In this document: piece by piece, positions 53,384-63,106 of the stretch | Layout: each line of letters begins with the position of its first letter | Numbering within the stretch: the stretch's first letter is position 1 | DNA from: Zobellia laminariae | GTDB taxonomy: Bacteria > Bacteroidota > Bacteroidia > Flavobacteriales > Flavobacteriaceae | Length of the DNA stretch: 64,000 bases | Direction of reading: 5' to 3' | NCBI RefSeq assembly: GCF_009725995.1 | Contig: NZ_RCNS01000003.1 | Coordinates: 620,001-684,000, forward strand | The notes under the pieces: generated by a model | Seen by the model: only the letters and a program-made list of their open reading frames with translations | Told to the model about the DNA's origin: nothing | Databases searched by the model: none | Translations under genes and position numbers: made by a program

Positions 53384-55792
53384 ATGAAAAATTACATACG
53401 TCACTTTAGTGAAATTGACATTAACGATGTACCAACTGTAGGAGGTAAAAATGCCTCTCTCGGAGAAATGTTTCAAAAGCTAACCTCTAAAGGAGTCCAG
53501 ATTCCTGATGGCTTTGCTACTACAGCAGAAGCGTATTGGCACTTTCTGCAAGAAGTACACATTCAGGAAGAGATTTTTGGTCTTTTAGCAAAGTTGAATA
53601 CTACAGATTTTTCGAACTTAAAGGAGATTGGTGCTAGCGTAAGGAAAGCTATTTTAGATACAGAACTTCCAAAAGATCTTAAAGATGCTATTGAAGAAGG
53701 ATACGACGCCCTATCTAAAAAATATAAAGGTGATATTTCGTTAGCGGTAAGAAGTAGCGCTACCGCAGAAGATTTACCCACGGCGAGTTTTGCGGGCCAA
53801 CAAGACAGTTATTTAAACGTAAAAGGAATAGATGAGCTTGTTGATGCTTGCAAGAGATGTTACGCATCACTATTTAATGACCGTGCAATAAAATACAGAG
53901 AAGATAACAACTTTGACCATACTAAAGTAGCGTTATCCATTGGTATACAAATGATGGTACGTTCAGATTTGGCTGCTTCCGGAGTAAACTTCACTTTAGA
54001 TCCAGACACTGGTTTTGACCAAGTGGTAATGGTTTCCAGCATATATGGCTTGGGCGAAAATATTGTACAGGGCAGCATTAACCCAGATGATTATTTTGTT
54101 TTTAAACCCAGCTTAAAGAATGGTATTGAACAACCTATTGTATCTAGACGTTTGGGGAGCAAAGAAAAAACCATGGTCTATGATACATCTGGTAGTGGTA
54201 CTATAAATCTTGATACTCCTATGGAGAAACAAGAACAATATGTACTTACAGATGCAGAGGTAGTGAAACTAGCACAGTGGTCATTAATTATTGAGGATCA
54301 CTACAAACGTCCTATGGATATTGAATGGGCAAAAGACGGACAAACAAATGAGCTTTTCATAGTCCAAGCTAGACCGGAAACTGTTCAGAGTGCGAAAACG
54401 AATAAACTAAAAATCAACACCTATACCTTACTTAAAAAAGGTAAAGAGCTTACTCACGGAATGGGCTTAGGTAACAAAATAGCATCGGGTAAAGCCCGCA
54501 TATTACATAGCCCAGCAGAATCTGATAAACTTCAAAGAGGTGAAATATTGGTTACCGAACGTACCAATCCTGATTGGGATCCGATTCTTAAAAAAGCAGC
54601 GGGTATTGTTACAAATCAAGGTGGGCGAACCAGTCATGCAGCTATTGTTGCCCGTGAAGTTGGTGCAGCTGCTATAGTAGGGAGTAATAATGCTACAGAA
54701 GTGATTAAAGACGGACAAGAAATTACCATTTCTTGCGCAGAAGGCGATACAGGTGTCGTTTATGACGGTCTTTTAGAATGGAACGAAACCGAAGTGGACC
54801 TCACAACCTTAGGTAAACCAAAAACGCAACCTATGCTTATTTTGGCAGATCCAGACCAAGCATTCAAATTTTCGTTTTATCCTTCTGAAGGAGTTGGATT
54901 GATGCGTATGGAGTTCGTTATCAACAACTCTATTCAAATTCACCCTATGGCCTTAAAACATTTTGATACGTTGAAAGATCAAGCGGTTAAAGATAAAATC
55001 CAGAAACTAACACACCACTACCCAGACAAGTCAGATTATTTTGTACACAAACTTGCCGAAGGTATTGGAACTATAGCTGCAGCCTTTTACCCAAAAGATG
55101 TCATTGTTCGTACCAGTGATTTTAAAACCAACGAATATGCCAGCTTAATTGGTGGCTCAGAGTTTGAGCCTGTAGAGTCAAATCCAATGTTAGGTTTTAG
55201 GGGCGCTTCTAGATATTACAATCCTAAGTACCAAGATGCTTTTGAACTAGAATGTAAAGCACTAAAAAGAGTACGGGAAACTATGGGGTTGACCAACGTA
55301 AAAATTATGATTCCATTCTGCCGTACACTAAAAGAAGCTGCAAAAACAGTAGCCGTTTTAGAGAAAAACGGTTTGAAAAGAGGTGAAAATGGACTTCAGC
55401 TTTACATGATGACAGAGATACCTAACAACATCATCTTAGCAGAACAATTTGCTGAGTTCTTTGATGGGTTTTCAATTGGGTCAAACGATTTGACACAATT
55501 AACTTTAGGTGTAGATAGAGATTCTGAATTGTTGAGTGACATCTTTGACATCAATGATATAGGAGTTAAAAAAATGATTGCGATGGTGATTAAAGCCGCT
55601 AACAAAACCAATACCAAAATTGGATTATGTGGCCAGGCACCAAGTGATTTTCCCGAGTTTGCCCAATTTCTTGTAGAGCAAGGCATTAACTCCGTATCCT
55701 TTAATCCTGATGCATTGATTTCAGGTATTAAAAACATTAATAAGGCTGAGAAAAGCAAGACTGCATACGGAATGGCAGAAAGCAGCAATTAA
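53384..55792 (+). CDS. ppsA: Phosphoenolpyruvate synthase
   Basis: The start is set at the ATG at 53384 (802 residues): an earlier frame from 53315 begins upstream of the predicted transcription start. The protein has an N-terminal ATP-grasp (about 15-340, VGGKNASLGEM, LAVRSSATAEDLPTASFAGQQ in its LAVRSSATAEDLP part), a mobile phospho-His domain with GGRTSHAAIVARE (H418) and a C-terminal TIM barrel with the PEP-binding SNDLTQLTLGVDRD and Cys in LCGQAPSD. It interconverts pyruvate and PEP with ATP. It leads an operon of glycolytic genes, so it may work in the PEP-forming direction or, reversed, as a pyruvate-kinase substitute. Confidence 0.94.
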   Translation: MKNYIRHFSEIDINDVPTVGGKNASLGEMFQKLTSKGVQIPDGFATTAEAYWHFLQEVHIQEEIFGLLAKLNTTDFSNLKEIGASVRKAILDTELPKDLKDAIEEGYDALSKKYKGDISLAVRSSATAEDLPTASFAGQQDSYLNVKGIDELVDACKRCYASLFNDRAIKYREDNNFDHTKVALSIGIQMMVRSDLAASGVNFTLDPDTGFDQVVMVSSIYGLGENIVQGSINPDDYFVFKPSLKNGIEQPIVSRRLGSKEKTMVYDTSGSGTINLDTPMEKQEQYVLTDAEVVKLAQWSLIIEDHYKRPMDIEWAKDGQTNELFIVQARPETVQSAKTNKLKINTYTLLKKGKELTHGMGLGNKIASGKARILHSPAESDKLQRGEILVTERTNPDWDPILKKAAGIVTNQGGRTSHAAIVAREVGAAAIVGSNNATEVIKDGQEITISCAEGDTGVVYDGLLEWNETEVDLTTLGKPKTQPMLILADPDQAFKFSFYPSEGVGLMRMEFVINNSIQIHPMALKHFDTLKDQAVKDKIQKLTHHYPDKSDYFVHKLAEGIGTIAAAFYPKDVIVRTSDFKTNEYASLIGGSEFEPVESNPMLGFRGASRYYNPKYQDAFELECKALKRVRETMGLTNVKIMIPFCRTLKEAAKTVAVLEKNGLKRGENGLQLYMMTEIPNNIILAEQFAEFFDGFSIGSNDLTQLTLGVDRDSELLSDIFDINDIGVKKMIAMVIKAANKTNTKIGLCGQAPSDFPEFAQFLVEQGINSVSFNPDALISGIKNINKAEKSKTAYGMAESSN

Positions 55793-55812
55793 TATCTCTT
55801 TAGAATTCTAAA

Positions 55813-56802
55813 ATGAAAATAGCAATATTCAACGTCCATAATTGGGAAAAAGACTATTTACAAAATGCAAGTAATGGCAAGCACACTTTAAAAATGTTTG
55901 ATACCTATCTGACTTTAGATACGGTTGATTTAGCTAAAGATTGTGATGCCATATGCATTTTTACAGAAGACAATGCATCTGCACCCATCTTAGATAGGTT
56001 GCATGAACTTGGTGTTAAATATGTAGCCCTACGTTCGGCCGGTTTTAATAACATAGATGTGCCACATGCAAAAAAATTGGGTATTCGCATGGCGCGGGTA
56101 CCTGAATATTCTCCCTACGCCATTGCCGAATTTACGGTAGGTGTTATGCTTGCCCTTAACCGAAAATTAGTCAGAACCCACTACCGGATTATGGAAATGA
56201 ATTTTTCATTAAACGGGCTGGTTGGTTTTGATATGAACGGAAAAACGGTGGGCATTATAGGCACGGGGAAAATTGGCCGTGTAGTGGCTAAGATTTTACA
56301 CGGATTTGGTTGTAAACTATTGCTTTATGACATTTTTGAAGATAAATCTTTGGTAGAAAAATATGATGCTACTTACACAGATTTAGATTCTTTGTGCAAG
56401 CAGTCTGATATCATTACCCTCCATGCTCCGCTAAATGCAGAAACACATCACCTTATTGATGAGGCTAGAATTGCGGATATGAAAAAAGGCGTGATGCTAA
56501 TTAATGCTGGCCGTGGCGGATTGGTAAAAACCATAGATGTTATAAACGGACTTAAATCTGGTCAAATAGGCTATTTCGGGATGGATGTGTATGAAGAGGA
56601 AAAAGGACTCTATTTTGAAGATCATTCCGAAGATATTCTTCAAGATGATTCCATGGCGCGTTTAATGACCCTTAGAAATGTATTGATAAGTAGTCACCAA
56701 GCATTTTTGACCGATACAGCCCTAAACAATATTTCACGAATAACCTTTGATAATCTGGAATGTATGGAAAAAGGAGATTCTTGTATTAACGAGATAAAAT
56801 AA
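55813..56802 (+). CDS. ldhA: D-lactate dehydrogenase-type 2-hydroxyacid dehydrogenase
   Basis: The 329-residue protein has the NAD-binding GKTVGIIGTGKIGRVVAKIL (GTGKIG), catalytic Arg in INAGRGGLVK, the Glu in GMDVYEEEKGLYFED and the His in ISSHQAFLTDTAL. The sequence of the substrate loop (ALRSAGFNNIDV) favours fermentative D-lactate dehydrogenase. It would reoxidise NADH by reducing pyruvate, fitting an anaerobic operon. It is 20 bp after ppsA and 7 bp before gpmA. Confidence 0.9.
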   Translation: MKIAIFNVHNWEKDYLQNASNGKHTLKMFDTYLTLDTVDLAKDCDAICIFTEDNASAPILDRLHELGVKYVALRSAGFNNIDVPHAKKLGIRMARVPEYSPYAIAEFTVGVMLALNRKLVRTHYRIMEMNFSLNGLVGFDMNGKTVGIIGTGKIGRVVAKILHGFGCKLLLYDIFEDKSLVEKYDATYTDLDSLCKQSDIITLHAPLNAETHHLIDEARIADMKKGVMLINAGRGGLVKTIDVINGLKSGQIGYFGMDVYEEEKGLYFEDHSEDILQDDSMARLMTLRNVLISSHQAFLTDTALNNISRITFDNLECMEKGDSCINEIK

Positions 56803-56809
56803 GCCTAGC

Positions 56810-57499
56810 ATGGGAAAATTAATATTGGTCAGGCACGGTAAAAGTCTTTGGAACGTAAAAAACGTTTTTACAGGATGGACGGATGTTGACTTGGCCCCGG
56901 AGGGATTGGACGAGGCAAAAAAAGCTGGGGAACTTATCAAATCAAATCTTATTGATATTGATATTTGTTTCTCTTCTTATCTAAAAAGAGCCATCCGTAC
57001 CGCATGGATTCTATTGGAAACAGCAGAAATGATGCATGTAGACACCAAGTATAGCTGGAAGCTAAATGAAAGGCATTATGGAGATTGGCAAGGAAAGAAC
57101 AAAGATGAAGTTCTAGAAGAAGTAGGAGAAGAATTCTTTTTAAGCGTGCGCAGAGGCTATGCCACTCCCCCTCCCAGTCTTTCTATAAACGATAAACGAA
57201 ATCCAAAATTCGATTCTAATTATAAAGCTTTGGATGCATCTGTATTACCATTGGCAGAATCGCTTAAGGATACTTCAAAAAGAGTAGTCAATTACTTTTT
57301 TGAAGCTATTGCTCCAGAATTGGCCAAGGGCAAAACCGTATTGATATCCGCTCACGGAAATTCGTTGCGCGCTCTTATAGAATATCTAGAGCATATATCA
57401 TCCGAAGAAATTGCAAAAGTTGAAGTAGCTACGGGTGTTCCACACTTGTATGAGTTTGATGGTAAGCTGAATGTTGTAGAACATTACCAATTAAAATAA
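56810..57499 (+). CDS. gpmA: 2,3-bisphosphoglycerate-dependent phosphoglycerate mutase
   Basis: The 229-residue enzyme has LVRHGKSLWNVKN, in which His 9 is the phospho-acceptor, the second active-site histidine in SAHGNSLRALIEYLE, and RHYGDWQGKNKDE. It interconverts 3- and 2-phosphoglycerate, directly upstream of enolase in the pathway. Start is clear. Confidence 0.94.
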   Translation: MGKLILVRHGKSLWNVKNVFTGWTDVDLAPEGLDEAKKAGELIKSNLIDIDICFSSYLKRAIRTAWILLETAEMMHVDTKYSWKLNERHYGDWQGKNKDEVLEEVGEEFFLSVRRGYATPPPSLSINDKRNPKFDSNYKALDASVLPLAESLKDTSKRVVNYFFEAIAPELAKGKTVLISAHGNSLRALIEYLEHISSEEIAKVEVATGVPHLYEFDGKLNVVEHYQLK

Positions 57500-57529
57500 G
57501 ACAAAAAAACGAGTTTAAAACTTATTAAA

Positions 57530-58483
57530 ATGGCACGTATAATTACACTCACCGTAAACCCCGCTATTGATAAGAGTACTACCGTAGCGGGAATTGGCCC
57601 TAATACAAAATTACGTTGTACCCAACCTACATTTGATGCGGGCGGTGGTGGAATAAATGTATCACGAGCTATAAAAAAGTTAGGCGGCACATCTCTTTGT
57701 AGCTACTTTGCCGGTGGTCATTCAGGAGCTTATTTGAAACAACTTTTAGATGAAAAAGATATAGAACAATCGATAACCCCGATTAAAGGGTTTACACGTG
57801 AAAACCTTGCGGTAACGGATACTAGCACCAATCAACAATACAGATTTGGAATGCCGGGTCCACCAATACAGGAAGCAGAATGGCAAAATGCCTTAAAGCA
57901 ATTGGAACTGCAGCTCAATAAGGGAGATTATTTAGTTGCAAGTGGAAAGTTACCTCCCAACGTACCAGATGATTTTTACGTAAAAATAAGCCGTATAGCA
58001 GAAAATAAAGAAGCCCTTTTTATTCTTGATACTTCTGGTGAGGCACTTATAAAAGCAGCGAAATCCCGTGTTTATATGCTCAAACCCAACTTGGCAGAAT
58101 TAGGCGCGTTATGTGGGGTTACCTCTATAACAGACTTAGACCTGAAATCATTGGCACAAGAATTTTTAGAAAATAATGATTGCCAAATTCTTGTCGTCTC
58201 CCTAGGGCCAAAAGGGGCCTTACTGGTTACCAAAAATGAAATGGTACAAGTACCAGCTCCCGTGGTTCACCAAAAAAGTACTATCGGCGCAGGAGACAGT
58301 ATGGTTGCCGGAATGGTCATGAGCCTTATATGGGGCAAACCTTTAGTTGACATGGTACAGTATGGTGTGGCTTGCGGAACAGCTGCCACAATGCATCATG
58401 GAACACAATTATGTATTAAAGAAGATGCGGATAAGCTGTATGAATGGATAAAACAGCAAACCCCCATTTTAGAAACAAATTAA
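57530..58483 (+). CDS. pfkB: PfkB-family hexose-phosphate kinase (probable 6-phosphofructokinase)
   Basis: The 317-residue ribokinase-fold enzyme has an N-terminal [28 protein letters not shown] and the C-terminal anion-hole motif [10 protein letters not shown] with the catalytic Asp. Place in the operon between gpmA and fba indicates ATP-dependent formation of fructose-1,6-bisphosphate, as in E. coli Pfk-2. 1-Phosphofructokinase or tagatose-6-phosphate kinase activity is an alternative on sequence alone. Confidence 0.88.
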   Translation: MARIITLTVNPAIDKSTTVAGIGPNTKLRCTQPTFDAGGGGINVSRAIKKLGGTSLCSYFAGGHSGAYLKQLLDEKDIEQSITPIKGFTRENLAVTDTSTNQQYRFGMPGPPIQEAEWQNALKQLELQLNKGDYLVASGKLPPNVPDDFYVKISRIAENKEALFILDTSGEALIKAAKSRVYMLKPNLAELGALCGVTSITDLDLKSLAQEFLENNDCQILVVSLGPKGALLVTKNEMVQVPAPVVHQKSTIGAGDSMVAGMVMSLIWGKPLVDMVQYGVACGTAATMHHGTQLCIKEDADKLYEWIKQQTPILETN

Positions 58484-58493
58484 AATACGAGTG

Positions 58494-59540
58494 ATGGAAA
58501 TTGAAAAATATTTAAAAGAAGAAACCTTCTATCTGCTAGATCACGAATGTATTACTATTCCTAAAGATAAAATCCACCTTCCAGGCCCTGATTTTAATGA
58601 TAGGATTATGGCATCATCAGATAGATCTAACCAAGTTTTAGGAAGTTTACAGCAACTATTTGATCACGGAAGACTAGGTGGCACAGGCCATCTTTCCCTA
58701 TTGCCGGTAGATCAAGGTGTAGAACATTCCGCAGGTGCCAGTTTTGCGCCGAATCCTGAGTATTTTGACCCAGAAAACATTGTGAAATTAGCCATTGAAG
58801 GGGGCTGTAATGCAGTAGCTTCCACATTAGGTGTACTAGGAGCAGTATCTAGAAAATACGCTCATAAAATTCCTTTTTTGGTTAAATTGAACCATAATGA
58901 GTTGCTTACGTATCCAAATACTTTTGATCAAATTTATTTTGCACAAGTAGAACAGGCTTGGAATATGGGTGCCATAGCCGTAGGAGCTACTATTTATTTT
59001 GGCTCTCCAGAATCAGATAGACAAATACAAGAAACCAGCAAAGCATTTAAGCGCGCACATGAATTGGGCATGGCCACAGTTCTATGGTGTTACCTACGTA
59101 ATGACGCCTTTAAAAAGGATAAGGACTATTCCGTTAGTGCTGATTTAACCGGGCAGGCCAATCACCTTGGTGTAACCATCGAGGCCGATATCATCAAACA
59201 AAAACAGCCAAGTAATAATGGTGGTTTTAATGCTTTGAAAAATTTTGGAAAAACTAGCGAACTTGTCTATAGTAGACTTACAACAGACCACCCTATTGAC
59301 CTGACCAGATACCAAGTTGCCAATTGCTACATGGGGAGAGCTGGACTAATAAATTCCGGTGGTGCTTCAGGTGATGATGATTTTGCAGCCGCTGCACGTA
59401 CTGCGGTAATTAACAAAAGAGCTGGTGGTATGGGATTAATCTCTGGCAGAAAAGCTTTCCAGAGACCTATGAAAGAAGGTGTTAAACTATTAAACCTTAT
59501 ACAAGATATCTACTTAGACCCAGCAATTACGATAGCTTAA
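58494..59540 (+). CDS. fba: Class I fructose-bisphosphate aldolase
   Basis: The ATG at 58494 is preferred over the GTG at 58491, giving 348 residues. It is the DhnA/archaeal-type class I aldolase: [18 protein letters not shown] near the N-terminus, [10 protein letters not shown] as probable Schiff-base Lys region, [12 protein letters not shown], and the phosphate-binding [13 protein letters not shown]. It does not need the divalent metal of class II enzymes. Distances to its neighbours (10 and 11 bp) indicate the same transcript. Confidence 0.9.
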   Translation: MEIEKYLKEETFYLLDHECITIPKDKIHLPGPDFNDRIMASSDRSNQVLGSLQQLFDHGRLGGTGHLSLLPVDQGVEHSAGASFAPNPEYFDPENIVKLAIEGGCNAVASTLGVLGAVSRKYAHKIPFLVKLNHNELLTYPNTFDQIYFAQVEQAWNMGAIAVGATIYFGSPESDRQIQETSKAFKRAHELGMATVLWCYLRNDAFKKDKDYSVSADLTGQANHLGVTIEADIIKQKQPSNNGGFNALKNFGKTSELVYSRLTTDHPIDLTRYQVANCYMGRAGLINSGGASGDDDFAAAARTAVINKRAGGMGLISGRKAFQRPMKEGVKLLNLIQDIYLDPAITIA

Positions 59541-59551
59541 AACATACGATT

Positions 59552-60625
59552 ATGAAAATGACAGAAAAACTTTCTTTACCGTTAGCTCATAAATCTTTGA
59601 TTCCTTTGGCAGTTGGTTCTAAAACGAGTTTAGGTCATACAAATGGAAATGTGTTAGCAGGTGATATAGGAGGAACTAAAACGAATCTCGCTCTTTACGA
59701 ATTCAAAGATGGTCACCTTTTTCTAGTCAAACAAAAATCATATAGAACAAAGAACCATTCCTCTTTACTAGAAATCATAGAAGATTTTGAAATAGAAGAA
59801 ATGGCTAAGATAGATAGTATATGTTTTGGTGTAGCCGGTCCCATAACCAAAGGAAAGGTGCATGGCACCAATTTCCCTTGGAGAATTGATACCAAAAAGC
59901 TCATCAAAGCACTTCATCTTAAATCCATTTTTTTAATAAATGACATGCAGGCCAACGCCTATGGGCTGGCCGCACTAGAGGAAAAGGATTTAGATCATTT
60001 AAAATATGGTTCAAAAATAGAAGGTAATGCTGTTATTATTTCTCCAGGAACTGGTTTAGGGGAAGCTGGCCTATTTTGGGACGGCTCTGCATACCATCCT
60101 TTTGCCACAGAAGGAGGCCATTGCGATTTTAGTCCGAGAAACGATTTTGACCTTGAAATATGGAAATATTTTCAGCAGAAATATGGCCATGTAAGTTGGG
60201 AGCGTTTACTATCAGGACAAGGTATACGTGATACCTATCAACTGATACGTAATGTTAGTGGTGAAAAAGAAACCGATGCTTTTAAAGCAAAAATGGCCAA
60301 AGAAGATCCGGCTGCCGTTATCACCAAAACGGCTTTGGAAGGTTCTGATGTAGTCTGCAGGGAAACCTTAGATCTTTTTGTTCGATTTTTAGCAATAGAA
60401 ACTTCTCAACTTGCTTTAAAATTTAAGGCTACCGGAGGTATTTATATTGGTGGAGGAATTATGCCCAAGATTATAAAAGGAATGAATAGAGAAGTATTTA
60501 CAGATAATTTTATGCAGTCTGGACGCATGAACTCTCTTTTACAAATGGTTCCCGTAGATGTTATTCTTAATGATACTACAGCTTTGATGGGAGCGGCATA
60601 TTATGCTGCAATGAATCTTGAGTAA
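59552..60625 (+). CDS. glk: Glucokinase
   Basis: The 357-residue Glk/hexokinase_2-type enzyme has a phosphate loop in AGDIGGTKTNLALYE, catalytic Asp in LINDMQANAYG, and the glucose-binding ISPGTGLGEAGLFW and TEGGHCDFSPR. It phosphorylates glucose freed by the GH15 enzyme at 29582-31954, and it is the last gene of the ppsA operon. The first 30 residues are an extra extension compared with E. coli Glk. Confidence 0.93.
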   Translation: MKMTEKLSLPLAHKSLIPLAVGSKTSLGHTNGNVLAGDIGGTKTNLALYEFKDGHLFLVKQKSYRTKNHSSLLEIIEDFEIEEMAKIDSICFGVAGPITKGKVHGTNFPWRIDTKKLIKALHLKSIFLINDMQANAYGLAALEEKDLDHLKYGSKIEGNAVIISPGTGLGEAGLFWDGSAYHPFATEGGHCDFSPRNDFDLEIWKYFQQKYGHVSWERLLSGQGIRDTYQLIRNVSGEKETDAFKAKMAKEDPAAVITKTALEGSDVVCRETLDLFVRFLAIETSQLALKFKATGGIYIGGGIMPKIIKGMNREVFTDNFMQSGRMNSLLQMVPVDVILNDTTALMGAAYYAAMNLE

Positions 60626-60645
60626 AGTTCAACCTATTTGAAGTA

Positions 60646-60696
60646 AAAAAGACAACAGGTCTTGAATCATAATGACTCAAGACCTGTTGTCTTTTT
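60646..60696. terminator. Bidirectional terminator after glk
   Basis: A perfect 20-bp stem (arms 60646-60665 and 60677-60696, AAAAAGACAACAGG...) with an 11-nt loop serves glk on the plus strand and the 60733 gene on the minus strand. Confidence 0.93.
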
Positions 60697-60732
60697 AGAG
60701 ATTCTAAGACCTTTCTTTACTTAATTTGTGGG

Positions 60733-61164
60733 CTACATCTTATCGACTTCTACATCCATTTCTATGACTTTGAACAATTCCCTTCTATTTCTTCTGGTGT
60801 TCTTGATAAATTTAGCCACTTCTTCTTCAAGCTCGTTATGCTCCACCCTGAACGTTTTATAATTTTGTTTTTCAGGGTCATCAATCATTGTCGCTATATG
60901 CGATAAATGTTTGCCAACTCGTTCTAACAACTCGTCACAATCTCTTGAATCCTTTAGGATACTTTCACCAGCTCTTCTTATATTATCTAAATCTGCTTGT
61001 GCCTTTATCCATAAGAAATATTTATCCTCTAAATGTCTTAGAAACTTAAGGTCATCCTTATAAAACAAAAGATCTGATTTCCAATGTTCCGTTAAAACAT
61101 ATAGTTCTTGCCAGTCACCGTTTTCAATAAAATCACCTTTGGGCCTAATTCTAAAATTTTCCAT
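60733..61164 (-). CDS. Helical protein of unknown function downstream of usp
   Basis: The 143-residue, highly charged, mostly helical protein has predicted coiled coils (about 45-130) and no signal peptide or membrane segment. Visible features are WKSDLLFYKDDLKFLRHLED, LSHIATMIDDPEKQN and FRVEHNELEEEVAKFI. I recognise no family. It is 49 bp downstream of the universal stress protein gene on the same strand, so it belongs to the same operon and is probably induced with it. Confidence 0.72.
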   Translation of the reverse strand: MENFRIRPKGDFIENGDWQELYVLTEHWKSDLLFYKDDLKFLRHLEDKYFLWIKAQADLDNIRRAGESILKDSRDCDELLERVGKHLSHIATMIDDPEKQNYKTFRVEHNELEEEVAKFIKNTRRNRRELFKVIEMDVEVDKM

Positions 61165-61213
61165 GTCTTATATTATTTTAAAAAATAACAGTTTTGATCT
61201 TTTCTTGTTCTTG

Positions 61214-61999
61214 TTATTCTAAAACAAGAATGGGCACTTTAGAGTTTAGAATCAACATCTGCGTTAATTCCCCTTCAGTAGGCTCACTGCGCATGGTTTG
61301 ATTTCTAGGAAGGATGGCTACAACATCAATATCATTCTTTATTGCGTAGGTATTTATCCCGTCTATAACATCATTGTTTTTAATGAACACACGTTCTTTA
61401 TAAAATGTTTCAAGATAATATTCTATAGCACTTTCATTCTTCTCTTCTTCCTTACTATAACCATAAATACCAGGCTGGTTTTCTATAGTCAATACGTGTA
61501 CTTTGGCATTACATTTACGAGCTATCATTAGAAGTGTTCCTAATTTTTTGGTGTCATCAATCTCTTCCCTACCAATAACCAACGCAATATTGGATAGTCT
61601 ATAATCTTGACAATCCCGAGGAATAACCAAAACTGGACATTTACCTTTTAAAACTAGGTGCGCGGTATTTGTATGTTCCTTAATTTCTTTTTTGTCTTCA
61701 CCTGATGTTCCCATTATGATAAGGTCTATCTTATCTCTCTTCCGGATTTTCATTAAGGTCTCAATAAGTTTTCCGTCTTGAATTTCCCACTCCAATTTAT
61801 TCTTAAGAATGCCTCTATATTCTTTCTCCAGCCTTTCAAAATTTTCTGGTAACAATTCAAGATTGCAGTTTCCAGAAACATAGGCTAATACAATTTTAAT
61901 ATCGTCCAGTCTACCAACGAAACCTGCAGCATACTCCAATGCTTTTTTTGATGCCTTCGTAAAATCGAAGGGAATGAGTATTGTTCTAATTTTGTCCAT
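61214..61999 (-). CDS. Universal stress protein
   Basis: The start is set at the ATG at 61997-61999 (261 residues) because the earlier ATG at 62038 is upstream of the predicted transcription start. It has two UspA folds; the first has RTILIPFDFTKASKKALEYAAGF and IMGTSGEDKKEIKEHTNTAHLVLKG in its IMGTSG part, a partial ATP loop. The second is more divergent and ends PILVLE. The operator at 62071-62082 and a perfect -7 box lie upstream. It pairs with the helical protein downstream. Confidence 0.9.
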   Translation of the reverse strand: MDKIRTILIPFDFTKASKKALEYAAGFVGRLDDIKIVLAYVSGNCNLELLPENFERLEKEYRGILKNKLEWEIQDGKLIETLMKIRKRDKIDLIIMGTSGEDKKEIKEHTNTAHLVLKGKCPVLVIPRDCQDYRLSNIALVIGREEIDDTKKLGTLLMIARKCNAKVHVLTIENQPGIYGYSKEEEKNESAIEYYLETFYKERVFIKNNDVIDGINTYAIKNDIDVVAILPRNQTMRSEPTEGELTQMLILNSKVPILVLE

Positions 62000-62039
62000 G
62001 TTGTGTTTCTTTAGGTATAACTTTCGTAAGCCATACACT

Positions 62040-62082
62040 CAAATTTAGTATTAGATTATAAGAAAACACATGACTTTGGTCA
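62040..62082 (-). promoter_or_regulatory. TGAC-N4-GTCA operator and -7 box of the usp operon
   Basis: ATGAC-TTTG-GTCAT is centred at 62076.5. The minus-strand TAAATTTG (6/6) is at 62047-62040, 29.5 bp away. The right half of the dyad is also part of the inverted repeat 62075-62111. Confidence 0.82.
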
Positions 62083-62111
62083 TATGCGAATACGTAACGC
62101 ATATGACCAAA
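62075..62111. repeat. 14-bp inverted repeat overlapping the usp operator
   Basis: TTTGGTCATATGCG pairs with CGCATATGACCAAA across 9 nt, between the WG-repeat gene and the usp promoter. It lacks a T-run after the stem on the minus strand, so it is at best a weak terminator, and it shares bases with the operator. Confidence 0.7.
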
Positions 62112-62136
62112 ACATGCTAGTTGATCAATCTACTTC

Positions 62137-62796
62137 TTAGTCTTGAAGTTTAGGCTTAACAATTTTCCAGGTATTAGATTTGTCTTTAACCGCTAACAAA
62201 TCTTTTGAAATCATTTTAGCTTGCAATTCAGGTAATTTAAATAGCTTCTTAGACATTACAATGTTCTGTCTTTCTTGTATGGGCCATAACATTTCACCTT
62301 TCTCGTTCACCACTACCTCAGTAAATTCGTAGTCGTAAATTTTTAATTGAAATGGATTCTTTCCGCGTAATTCTTTGCTTTCGTAAATACCTACGGCATG
62401 ACCATTACTAAACTGGCTTACATTTAAAAATACTGGTTCTACTACCACATTACCTTTTTTATCCATAAATCCATAACGGGCAATACCATCTTCTTTAACT
62501 GTTTTTATGGTACAAAGGCCATCCTTAAACTTAGGCGAACCAATACCTTCTATACCAAAATTCTCAGTATTGGGAGTTTTGTTCCAAACCACATCTCCTC
62601 TAAATCCAATAACCAACTGACCGTCTTCATCAATAAAACCCCATTGGCTTCCTTTTTTAACTGCTGCTAAACCTTCACTAAAAGGCTCAATCTGATCAAG
62701 TTCGCCAACTATAGCTTTATTGATGTCCTCTACTGACTGCGAAATACCCAAAATAGGTATTGACAGTAAAAACGAAATAATAAATAAGCGTTTCAT
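62137..62796 (-). CDS. WG-repeat protein, exported
   Basis: The 219-residue protein has a signal peptide (1-20, ending ILGISQ) followed by about four WG/KWGFID-type repeats: KKGSQWGFIDEDGQLVIG, RYGFMDKKGNVVVEP, and GEMLWPI near the end. WG repeats form beta strands in proteins of unknown or binding function. The promoter has a perfect -7 box at the standard offset, with a leader of about 18 nt. Confidence 0.88.
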   Translation of the reverse strand: MKRLFIISFLLSIPILGISQSVEDINKAIVGELDQIEPFSEGLAAVKKGSQWGFIDEDGQLVIGFRGDVVWNKTPNTENFGIEGIGSPKFKDGLCTIKTVKEDGIARYGFMDKKGNVVVEPVFLNVSQFSNGHAVGIYESKELRGKNPFQLKIYDYEFTEVVVNEKGEMLWPIQERQNIVMSKKLFKLPELQAKMISKDLLAVKDKSNTWKIVKPKLQD

Positions 62797-62819
62797 CTCT
62801 AAATGTTTTTGTGTTCACT

Positions 62820-62862
62820 CAAAGGTATAGGGGTCTTTTTCAATTTTAAATGACCTACGTCA
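62820..62862 (-). promoter_or_regulatory. TGAC-N4-GTCA operator and -7 box of the WG-repeat gene
   Basis: TGAC-CTAC-GTCA is at 62851-62862 (centre 62856.5). The minus-strand TACCTTTG (6/6) is at 62827-62820, 29.5 bp away. Confidence 0.82.
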
Positions 62863-62998
62863 GTTGCCTATTATTTTTAAACGCATCAAAACAAATCTTT
62901 CAAAATACTTCTCCGTTACTTCAGTCTCAATTTATAGGTATGGGAACAGCCTCATCCCCCTACCTTCCTCCAAAACCTATAATTTCCTAGGGGGCTAC

Positions 62999-63041
62999 TG
63001 ATTTAAATCATATTTAAACTTGAGGATTTAAAATAGCTTTG
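62999..63041 (+). promoter_or_regulatory. TGAT-N4-ATCA operator and -7 box of the AhpD-like/ftsH unit
   Basis: TGAT-TTAA-ATCA is at 62999-63010 (centre 63004.5), a 12-bp perfect palindrome. TAGCTTTG (6/6) is at 63034-63041, 29.5 bp on. Confidence 0.82.
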
Positions 63042-63106
63042 AACTGGTTTTGGTTACACTAGAAAAAATCATTTCTAAAACCGTATAAATTCTAAAATAC
63101 TTCGTC

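Larger units (their letters stand above)
62797..63106. other. Divergent intergenic region, WG-repeat gene / AhpD-like gene
   Basis: These 310 bp hold two operator-promoter units facing apart (62820-62862 minus, 62999-63041 plus). The stretch between them, 62863-62998, is C/T-rich around CTCCAAAACC with no ORF. Confidence 0.6.

Noticed and set aside
62000..62038. 13-residue N-terminal extension of the universal stress protein
   Set aside because: It overlaps the predicted transcription start. The Usp fold begins right after the ATG at 61999.
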